Shown here: positions 46,801-58,800 of the stretch, piece by piece | Numbering within the stretch: position 1 is the first letter of the stretch | Layout of the letters: every line of letters starts with the position of its first letter | DNA from: Balanoglossus misakiensis | Lineage: Eukaryota; Hemichordata | Direction: 5' to 3' | NCBI GenBank assembly: GCA_040954595.2 | Contig: CM082577.2 | Span: forward strand, 13,950,001-14,014,000 | DNA: 64,000 bases | The notes under the pieces: model-generated | Seen by the model: only the letters and a program-made list of their open reading frames with translations | What the model was told of the DNA's origin: nothing | The model's database searches: none | Made by a program: the position numbers and the translations under genes

Positions 46801-49800
46801 CATTCTCATCACGAACATGTAAGGACCATTGGTAAGACAACCTGACGCCTTGTGAACAACTCAAGCATTCGCCTTGATAAGACAACGTGCCAGTCGGGTT
46901 GACTTTGCCTCCACAGTTCGTCTTGCAGCTAAAACACAAATGATAATCTTGAAATTCTATGCATATTCATGAATGACATGGGCATATTCTTTTGTCCAAT
47001 CAATCGCGTTGTTATTGTAATTGGCAACGTGCGCAATCATTGGTATTTAAGAGAAAATATGTAAACTATATTTTTGCAAGCAATTTCTCTGTCAAAGTTT
47101 CGCTGCTCCCAGTAATTACGCTAATATCAGAATAGGAAAAGCTTGAGTCGTGTTCTGGAAAGGGGCTATATAATGAAAAAGCATAAATCAAGTTTACAGG
47201 GAGTATCGTTTTTGTTTTAGCGGGAGCTTGCATGTTCACTGTCCGAGTTCTTTTCCGATAGCACGTCAAAAGAAAACAATACAACAGTTCCTGCAAGATT
47301 GCTTGATTAGAACATCTGTAAACAGTGCGTTGTGAAGTGAAAATCAGCAAATTCAATTTCGGACACAACAGGACACATCACGCGTTCTATTACTCCCACA
47401 ATTTCTTATCTATTACAGGACGCAATGACGTCAATCAAAGGTCTGATAACATTCATGCTTTGGATATGAAGGTCTTTTATACTGTTGAAATTAACAACTT
47501 CTACTCTACTAAACATGATTGTCTGCTTAATTGAGTGTTTAACAGGTTGACATGACGTACAGACATGTCCAGCTGACCAGGTTACTGACGGAGAACTTCA
47601 AATGTAATGAACCCAAGTCATCACTCGGTCAATTTTCTTTTCCCTGCAATTTACCGTTTGTAAGTAAATTTATATTATGTCTGATTCATGTAATTGCTAA
47701 AAACCGTATTGTATAATCGGTCAGCACCATACATAGCACATATAAAAGAGCATAAATCTCACCTTACAGAAATAGACGGTGGCATTCCCTCCACAAGTTC
47801 AATTTCTTGGTCAAAGTCACCTTGACGTTCATTCGCTAACACAATTACCTTGAAGATATACGTAGTATTGACATGCATTGGTAGTGTGTCAAAGGAGATG
47901 ATTCCATCGTGGTAGTCAATTCGACCAGGGCCGTGACTGAAACATCCACCGTTATCAACGTCAGGTTCAGGCGTTGGAAGAGTTTCGTCTAAGTCGTTCC
48001 CCACCATCGGGAAAGTTTCTCCTTCCCGTCGACAAAACCACACAAACTGCAAACCGCTTTTATCCTCCGGGTTTTCTGCATCGGGGTCAAAGGTGAGCGT
48101 CAGGGCATCGAGTTCAAGAGCGGCGCCGTATCCGACGGGCCGTCCGCTGCCACCAACGATGCTGACGCTGAGAGGAGAGGAGACGAAATGAAGATAAGCA
48201 ACACTTTCGCCTGCAGTGTTGTATTCTCCCACCATGGAAACCGTGAGATGAACTTTGTATATGGCTGTTGGAAGAGATCTTGCGGCAATAACCAGCTCTG
48301 TACCATTGTCTTGAAGAGCCAGGCCGATATCATTACCCAGGTCGTCGATCTCATATAAGCTCCAAGTGAAATTGGTAATCGACGTCTTCATGCAGTCCAG
48401 AGTGACCAGTGACCTGATGACGATAGTTTGTGATCTTTGTTCTACTCTGGGGTTTTGAAAAGTTTCGCCCCCATCTTTGATTGCGACGCTGGGAGCATTA
48501 CAAGGTAGACCATCGACATCTATGGCCAAAGACACCGACGGGCTTGATACAAAGTTTTCAGCGGTGACAGTGACAGCGTATATGCCGCCACTCCCGAAGG
48601 AGTGTTGACACTGCAGTTGGTTTCCGTAGCCATCTTGTTTATCAAAATTGGCGTACGTGCTCATCTGCATACAGTAATAGGGACCAACAACCAATTTTGT
48701 TGAGCCGTCATTGAAATCCCAGAGAGAGCAAGCGTGAAGGTAGTCATTGCCCATGTTAAGGGTAAAGTTGACGACTTCATTGACCATTGGTTCATAGTTG
48801 GTAGCGGTTACTTGCAGAGTTTCTGGGATTGGCTCAATCAAATAGACCGTCCTCTCCTTGATCTGAGTGTTGACCGCATTTTCGACAGTGAGTTTGACGG
48901 AGTACGATCCCGGGTTCTCATAGACGTGTGATGTTGTATTTCCGGTTCCGGTGGAACCATCTCCGAACTGCCAGCTGTATGTTAGATTGCTGCCGCTGAA
49001 CATATTGGCTGTAAACTGTGTCACGTTCGCGAATGGAACGTGGTTTCTGAATGGGCCGTATGCTATATGATAGGTGTCGTTGGTTGGCCAGAATCCAATG
49101 ATGAGGCCGATGACTCTGATGTCTTCATAGACCTCAACCACCGCAGAATAACTGGCATAAGAAACCATGTTCCATATATTGACTTGAACGTCGTAGGAAC
49201 CAATGCTGGTGTAATTATGCGCAAATATATTGGTTTCGGACAGTGTCACCTCTTCTGCCGGAATGAAAGTGCCGTCCCCAAAATACCACTCGATGGTGGG
49301 TGCACTTGGCGGACCGAACAAGGGCACGATGTTTAGCTGGAATGTGACTAGAGCCACGTCATCTACAATTATCACTGGGGATTCCGGTGTTAACACCAAG
49401 TGGTACGTGTCCTCTTGAACAGTGATCGCAAAGGGTAACATGGCGGTTACCGAGCTGTACACGTTGAAGGCAGTAACGTTAGGCGTGAATTGTCCCGCTT
49501 CTCCCCAACAGTGTGTGAAAATGATGACGTCACCTGCGTCCGAAGTGGCAGTAGCACTTTCGCCGTCTCCAAAATCGATATTGATAGTAACATGAGTGCC
49601 GTTGATGACGGTGGCATTGATGTCCGTGCAGTTGCCGGTGTCTGCCAGATTTGTGGCTGTGCTAACCACAACATCATCGATCCTGTTAAGTACCATCATT
49701 TCCGTAGTAAATGCCATCGAACTGACCAAATTAAAACAGTTGACGGACACAGTGAACGTGCCTGCCACATTGTACCAATGCGAAAGTAGCACTGGCACCG

Positions 49801-52800
49801 TTAATGTGATTGGGACATTGTTCATAGATAACATGGGCGATCCATCTCCGAAATCAACTTCCACTGTCATATCGTCAGGTGGCTGTACTCCAGAATCGAG
49901 AGTGACCATGAAAAACGCTTCATCGGGACTGCGAATTGTGTCGTTCAATTTGGCGAACTGAAGCCCTTGAACCGGATAAATGATTATTACCTTTCTGCTT
50001 ATGGTTTCAACGTCGATGAGGTTTTCAGCGCTACCAGTTATAGAATACTCGCCAATTTCAGTGTATGTATGCTCGACGGTAAACTCCCTTGCTTTGTTCT
50101 TGTACACAGACTCGACACCTCCGTCGCCGAAGTCTAACTCAAACGTGATCTTAGATCCAGCGCTCACTTTCAGCTGAAACGTCATCGTCATGTTAATACC
50201 TCCAGTGACATTCTCAGCGTATCCTGCCGTGTCTAACACCATACGCAAGTCGCGAATTGGAATGACCACGGCAATCTCAAAGACGGCCGATTCGTTGTTC
50301 ATCTGGTTTTTGACCATGACGCTGCAGGTGTAGTTTCCCGATTCCGCGTACTGGTAGTCGATTGTCGGGAAGCGCCACTCCATGGCGCCCGTGTCGTCGC
50401 CGAAATCAAAATAATACAGGACGTGATCGCCGCTTGTCTTGGTCGCCGTTAGAGTGATGGAATTGGCCCTAGAGTCCAGCTCTACTGAAAGTGAGACTCC
50501 ACTAACAGGTTCTGTGACTATCTGTCTTTCATGCACTGAGATGAGGTGAGTTGTGGAGAAGATGGAATTTTTCTCACTGCCGCCACAAAATGTGTTGGTG
50601 TCGTTCGCGCACTGGATATTACATTCAGTGTCACTCAGCTGAGTATTTGACCCATAGTCGTTGCCACAGAAACACTGACTGCCTTCCCTGAGCGCGGCAA
50701 ATTTATAATTGTCGTATCGGCAACTATGGCGGCACGTTTCAGGGGTGATAGCCTGTATGTAGGTCGGTGAAATGGAAAATTCAGGAAATGCGATGTTTTC
50801 CGCGTAACACCCAATATAGTGAGTCTCAACGTAGCCTTCAATTGAGGAGAAAAGACGCTGTTGTTAGTTCACAAGAGAAATATTATGGAGTTTGTTAGGG
50901 AAACAAAAACTATTGTTATAGAAACGGGTTAAAACATGTATCCTCTAGTCGAACCATAGAAATCGGAGGGTCTGGCCAACGTTTATACGATGGAAAGCTT
51001 TGTGAATCAAGTAAGTCATATATTTTCGCGACACGATCCCATATGGCTGGCAGATTGTAATAGCGGTATATGGTGGTTTGCATATAAATATGGGGTTTGA
51101 AAACAATCGTGATGAGGGCCTTTTATCTGTCTGCGTGAAAAAGGCGTCGAATACTATTTAGAACGTCTCTTTTTTTACCTAATAGGTCAGGTGGATTAAA
51201 GTGTCGAGAATTATAATAATAATACGTAAAAAAACTAAATCATGTTTGTTTTATCATCAATAAAATACATTTAACTCAATTAGTATTAATTTTGACATAA
51301 AAATTAAAGAAAACGTCTGTTCGAACAGGAAAAAAACATCTACTTCTTCTACACTTACCTCTAATGTATTCATGTGTAATTGTATCTATGTCGATTAGAT
51401 CGTCCCAGAACTTGAGATCGTCCAAGAGGAACTTGCCATATGTTGCTGTAAATCGGTCATTAGCCTGGCCAACATAGAAATCGGGATAGGGCTCTACTGC
51501 ATCAAGAGGTTCCAAGTAAGGTCTGGTCGTCCCCTCCACATCGTAACCGGCACATGCGCCGTCGATGTACACGTGGATACCCGTGACTATGGACCAGGTG
51601 AACGTCACGTGACTCCATATGTTGATTTCCAACTCGAACACCAGGGACCATTTACTGGATTCAAACGCTGCCCCAACCTCGAAGACATTTTGAGGTCCCG
51701 CGGAGCTGTTGGCGTTCAAACGAAAATAAAAGCCGTTAGAGGAGCATCGATGGCCCCCTCGCGACAAAATATACAGATCGCTGTCTTTACCACTGATGTT
51801 CAGGGATGGAGACATCCACGTGGATACCGTCAGGCCGCTGTCACAGTAAGACATGTCTTTGATGCACCAATCGCTATCGTGTTTGAGGGCGATCTTCTGT
51901 CCGTTGCCGTCAAGATGGACAGCCTCGTCCACAACACCAGGCACGATGTCTTCTTGATAAAGTTTGTATGCTGTGCCAATGTTGGTGTCTGGTGTGTAAC
52001 CTTCAATGGTTCTGTTGTCCGCCGACAGAGAGTCCATCGTCCAATGGAAAAACTCAACATTAATCTCATCTGACAAGAAAGAAAAAGGATGGAAATTTGT
52101 TTTCAGTTATAGTGAGGTTGTACATGAAATTTAGGAGTGTGTTTTGATTCGTCGTCTGTTCTCGGTGTGGCAAATTTTATTGGCGTCTGTCTTTTATTTT
52201 GAAATTATTTTTTTACAAAGCTTGGCTGCAATGCCACGTTGAACCCATGGGGGAGAAGTGTTACTAGCGAGAGAGGTTTACTCCAGTTTTACATCCTAAC
52301 ATTACTGTATGAATCGTGAATCTCTAAAATTCCATTCAACATCATGCCTATACGCTGTACGCTATATTTTATTTCAGTACACTGAACTAATACTGGTTCA
52401 ACACAACACAACACAACACAACACAACACAACACAACACAACACACTACAACACAACACAACACAACACAACACAACACAACACAACACAACACAACACA
52501 ACACAACACAACACAACACAACCCCTCACAACACAACACAACACAACACACCACAACACTACAACACACTACAACACAACACAACACAACACAACACACC
52601 ACACCACACCACACCACAACACACCACAACACAACACAACACAACACAACACAACACAACACAACGCAACGCAACGCAACACAACACAACACAACACAAC
52701 ACAACCACTCTTGCTAATAGATCATGACAATAGTCTCACCATAGACATATGCAAAAAGGTAAATATCAGTCTCTGACACAGTTTCCTCCACAAATTTAAT

Positions 52801-55800
52801 GTCGTCAATCAGAAAGCTTGGATTGGTTGAACCAGTGAACGGATCGCGTCCAATGATCAACGACGTAAACCCGTCGCTCGCCAGATTTCCATTTCCGCCA
52901 TCTTGTCGGTCCAAAGTACTCCAATGGATACCATTCACATAAACTATGACATTCACGGTGTCCCACATAGACCATGAGCCAGTAGGGGTTTACCTCCCCC
53001 CCCCGGGGGAATTTTTGAGACAATGTTTTTCTGAAAGCCTATCATATACTGAGTAAAATTCACTTTGTTTGCCATCTGGGCACCGGGGCGTTTTCGAGTT
53101 ATTGGCTTCTAAATTATATTGGGTAACGTATGTAGAAAAGCCTAAAAGTGCATATAAATTGACGTAGGGGGGTAAATTAGTCTTGTAAAATACTGTCTCT
53201 CTGAATGTATACCTAGAACAACAGGGAAGTGTTTGGTATCAAAAGAAAGCTTAATAAACAAGCTTTCCATTAATTACAAAATTAAAGTGATTTGACAAAT
53301 CATGACATCATAGTGACGTCATAAGTCAAAATACCCTTACGAAAATGGTGTTCTGTTCACCTATAATTTGTATAAATGTGAGGTTTTGCAAAACACGTCT
53401 CTGAGCAATTGTACTGATGAAAACTGTGATGTGTTTGGTATCAACAGAAAGCTGATTGAGTAAAGTATCTAATTATTGCAAAATATTGATATAATAATCA
53501 ATTACGTCATCATTACGTCATACTTCCAAGTACCCTAACCAATTAGTGACTATGATGACAAGTTATTACCCTAGGAGATAGGTGCCTTTAAATAAAAAAA
53601 TTGGTAAGGAAGGTTTGTGAAGTCCATTCTATGTAAAAAATGGTGCTGATTCCAAAAAAGGCAGTCTTATTGACCCCACCCAAGACAAAATTGCCATTTT
53701 GGCACTTTTTAACCCAAAAAAAGGTCATTTTTAGAAAACACTAAAAGCACACTGTTTTCGTCACATTCGAAGATCTGATGACATATGATATGCCTATTCT
53801 ATGTAAAATTTGGTTGATATTACGAAAAAAGCAGTCTAACTGACCCCACCCAAGACAAAATTGCCATTTTGGCACTTTTTAACCCAAAAAAGGTCATTTT
53901 TAGAAAACACTAAAAACACACTGTTTTCGTCACATTCGAAGATCTGATGACATATGATATGCCTATTCTATGTAAAATTTGGTTGATATTACGAAAAAAG
54001 CAGTCTAACTGACCCCACCTAAGACAAAATTGCCGTTTTGGCACTTTTTAACCCAAAAAAGGTCATTTTTAGAAAACACTAAAAACACACTGTTTTCATC
54101 ACATTCGAAGATCTGATGACATATGATAAGCCTATTCTATGTAAAATTTGGTTGATATTACGAAAAAAGCAGTCTGACTGACCCCAAACGAGACAGAATT
54201 GCCTTTTTGACCATTTTTGCCCAAAAACGTCATTTTTAGACAAAACTTAAAACACACTCTTCTCTTCATATTGATTGATTTGATGATATATGGAAAGTCA
54301 ATTCTATGCGTAAAATGGTGACTATAAAACATAAAGCAGTCTTTTTGACCCCAATCAATACAAAAAAATGCCATTTTTGGCCATATTTTTGAGGTAAAAA
54401 AAGGTCATTTTTACAAAAAAACTAAAAACAAATTGTTTTCTTCATATTCAGAGATCATGTGATATATGAAAAGTTTATGCTATGTAAAATAGTTCTGATT
54501 CCAGAAATAGCAGCCTTATTAACCCCCACTCAAGGCAAATGTGCCATTTTTGCCACTTTTTGCCCCAAAAATGTCATTTTTAGAAAACACTCAAAACTTA
54601 TATATTTTCTTCACTTTCGGAGATCTGATAATGTATTGTATACCCACCTTGTGTAAAATTTGGTAGGTATTCAAAAAAGTAGGTTTATTGGCGCCACTCA
54701 AGATTAAAGTGCGTTTTTTGGCAAGTTTTTGCCCAAAAAGGCCATTTTAAGAAATAAGCAAACGTTTTTCTTTATATTTGGAAATTTGATCATGTATGAA
54801 AAGTCCATTTATTGAAAAATTGCTGTTGACTCTAGAAAAAGCAATCTTATTGATCTCAATGAAGATGAAAATACTTTTTGCCCAAAAAGGGTCATTTTTA
54901 GAATATACTAAAAACATGCTATTTGTTTCCCTTTGGTGATCTAATAATAAATAAAAGTCCATTCTATCTTAAAAGTAGCGATTTTTCCAAAAAAGCACTC
55001 TTACTGACTCCACAGAGGGAAAAAATGCCATTTTGGCCACTTTGCTCAAAAAAGGTAACTGTTTGAAAACTTCTTTCTTTATTTTCAGATCTTATGATGT
55101 ACGGAGAAGGTCCATTTTTGTTGAATGGGAGCCGATTCCAAAAAAAAAATTCTTTTCAGCCCTACAAAATTGTCATTTTGGCCATTTTTGGTCAAAAAGG
55201 TCATTTCAAGAAAAAATGAAAACAAGCTGTTTTCTTCGTATTTAAATGTTTGATTATGAATGGAAAGTCCATTTTTTGCAAAAAATATGCTGATACCAAC
55301 GCAACAGTCTTATTAAGACCCCACTCAATACAAAATTGCCACTAAGCCATCTTCTAGTCAACAATTGTCTGTTTCAGAAAACAAAATAATTGGTGTTTTT
55401 GCCTTTTGAGTTTTGATGTTATATTTGCATATTTAAAATGTCATACCATATGATATCAGTTGAATTGATGATATTGAAAGGCACATTTAGCCTAAAATGG
55501 AACTCAACAATAAAACGAGACGATCCATGTATTCACACTGTATACTATAAGTCGGTTATACATGCCAACATGGTATAATTTTTTTAAGTACATCTATACC
55601 AGCTCCGGATAGATTGTTAACATGTATCCTCTTCGTTCTGAATACAAAATCAGAAATTATATTATATCACATGATCTCTGAATATGAAGAAAACAGTTTG
55701 TTTTTAGTTTTTTTTGTAAAAATGACCTTATTTGACCTCAAAAATGTGGCCAAAAATGGCATTTTTGTATTGATTGGGGTCAAAAAGACTGCTTTATGTT

Positions 55801-58800
55801 TTATAGTCACCAATTTACACATAGAATTGACTTTCCATATATCATCAAATCAATCAATATGAAGAGAAGAGTGTGTTTTAAGTTTTGTCTAAAAATGACG
55901 TTTTTGGGCAAAAAATGGTCAAAAAGGCAATTCTGTCTCGTTTGGGGTCAGTTAGACTGCTTTTTTCGTAATATCAACCAAATTTTACATAGAATAGGCA
56001 TATCATATGTCATCAGATCTTCGAATGTGACGAAAACAGTGTGTTTTTAGTGTTTTCTAAAAATGACCTTTTTTGGGTTAAAAAGTGCCAAAATGGCAAT
56101 TTTGTCTTGGGTGGGGTCAATAAGACTGCCTTTTTTTGGAATCAGCACCATTTTTTACATAGAATGGACTTCACAAACCTTCCTTACCAATTTTTTTATT
56201 TAAAGGCACCTATCTCCTAGGGTAATAACTTGTCATCATAGTCACTAATTGGTTAGGGTACTTGGAAGTATGACGTAATGATGACGTAATTGATTATTAT
56301 ATCAATATTTTGCAATAATTAGATACTTTACTCAATCAGCTTTCTGTTGATACCAAACACATCACAGTTTTCATCAGTACAATTGCTCAGAGACGTGTTT
56401 TGCAAAACCTCACATTTAGTAAAATCTGTGTTGTGTCACAGATGTTTTTTGTGAACACACCGAGGTGGTCTTCACTAGCCCCACCTCCATTTCGCCCAAT
56501 CAGCGCCGTTGGTGCTGACCTTTACTGCTTCGTTTCTGACCAATCAGCTTGGCCTGTGCACACGGCCCTTAGCGTCAGACTGGCCGTCCTTTGTTTCCCC
56601 ATTCATTCATTCATTCATTCAGTTCTCTGCTTGAGCCAGGTCACGTCGTCTTTATTTACTACGTAACTCCTCCATTTCAACCTGTGTTTTCACTCTTCGT
56701 CGTTACGTGTTCTAACCGAAGAAAAATGCCCGCCAGACGTCGATCACGAGTCCCAACAGCTCAGCCGTACGTTAGACCGACTACCCGAGCTCAATCCCGT
56801 TCTTCAGCGACACCGGATGCCGTGTCTGCGTCGCCGAGTACCACCGATCTGAATAGACTGGTCACTGAGAACTGTGCGACTTCTGTTCAGGGCTACAACA
56901 ACGAAGTTCCAGCCGATCGTCGTTCCTCTCCTGAATTTTCCGACGTCCCCCAAGGCAGTAGGCAAGAGCAGCAAAACAATTATGTAACTACTTCCATGTT
57001 TACATCTCTGCAAGACTCTGTCAACAACCTGACGCGCTTAGTTTTGGAACAGCAAAATCCAGGGTTCAGCAACAACGCACCCATGACGTCATCGCCGGTG
57101 ACGTCACATCCGCCTATGGAGCAAAACGTACACACCAACGCTTTCCAAGATGGCGGCCGCGGCTCGGCCACTAACAACAACAACCATTCTGGCGCTACCA
57201 ATGACCTGCTCCGTTCTCGCGGTATCTCCTCGGAAAATTTACCGCACGTCGAACTGGTATCACCCTCCCTTCGTCGAGATATTCTCGCAGGTAAGGACGT
57301 CAATTTGGCATGCCTGCTCATTCCGGGGTACAGCTTCAACGATAGCCAGCGTCACATTGTTATCGGCGACGAGGCCCTGTCGCTGCGACCTTTACACGAC
57401 ACTCGAGTTCATCGCTCGCTTACAATCCAAGAATTCATTCTAGCCTTTTCGGTTTATAAAAATGTTATGTGCGAGGCTTATCCGAATCGCCGTGAAGAAC
57501 TGGACTCATACCAACGAGATTTAGTCGACATGTCGCGTCGTTTTAGTGGCTTGGCCTTTTATGAGTACCATCGTGCATTTTCCGCTAGGGCCGCGGCTTT
57601 GCTGCAAAACCATAACATAAAAGTGGATTGGTCTCGCCGGGACACTACTTTATATTGTTCTATTTTCTCCGGCATGCGAGCAGTGCTGTGCAACCTGTGC
57701 GGAAGTGTAGCCCACGCTACCGAGATATGTCCGCAACTCGCTCCGGGCAGCAGGAAATCGGTTAACTCCATCTCCGCACCACCGCAACCGCCATCACAGG
57801 ACCGGCAGGGACGTCCCCGCGTTTTCCATCAGGATAAAGAACTCTGCAATAATTTCAATTCGCCCACGGGTTGTAAAAAAGATAACTGTTCCTTCGCCCA
57901 TTGCTGTTCCATCTGCTTCTCCGGCGACCACAGCAAAGCCCAGGGCAATTGCTCGGGCAAACAGCGACCCACCTAATTCAGTACTTAGGTAGATGGTCTA
58001 GTGACTGTTACCAGTTGTTTTTAGAACCTCCGTTACCTCCTTGCGTCATGCTTTTCCTGTGCTTGCCAGTCATTCGAGAGTGTTTCTTTCCACGGCTGCT
58101 TCGTCTCGCATCCCCGATCACCTAATTCAGTACTTAGGTAGATGGTCTAGTGACTGTTACCAGTTGTTTTTAGAACCTCCGTTACCTCCTTGCGTCATGC
58201 TTTTCATGTGCTTGCCAGTCATTCGAGAGTGTTTCTTCTCGCGCTTGCCTTCTGATAAGTTTACCTCCTTTTTCTTGTTTTACCACATGCCACCTGGGCT
58301 CGTACGGTCGACCCGTCCCCCAGAACCACACCCACCCAAGCCGCATCATTTTATGATCCCTTGGGCGACATCTTTCCATTGTCTCATTCGTTCCACTTGT
58401 TTCCACCTGGGCTCGCACGGTCGACCCGTCCCCCAGGACCCCCCTCCCCCCCAAGCCGCATCATGTTATGATCCCTTGGGTGACACCTTTCCATTGTCTC
58501 ATTCGTTCCACGCTCCCACCTGGGCTCGCACGGTCGACCCGTCCCCCAGGACCCCCTCCCCCCCAAGCCGCATCATTTTATGATCCCTTGGGCTCATTCG
58601 TTCCACGCTCCCACCTGGGCTCGCACGGTCGACCCGTCCCCCAGGACCCCCTCCCCCCCCAAGCCGCATCATTTTATGATCCCTTGGGTGACATTTTTCC
58701 ATTGTCTCATTCGTTCCACGCTCCCACCTGGGCTCGCACGGTCGACCCGTCCCCCAGGACCCCCTCCCCCCCAAGCCGCATCATTTTATGATCCCTTGGG

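Noticed and set aside
52289-52776. Open frames rich in Asn-Thr-His or Cys-Val
   Set aside because: They are translations of the pentanucleotide microsatellite inside an intron.
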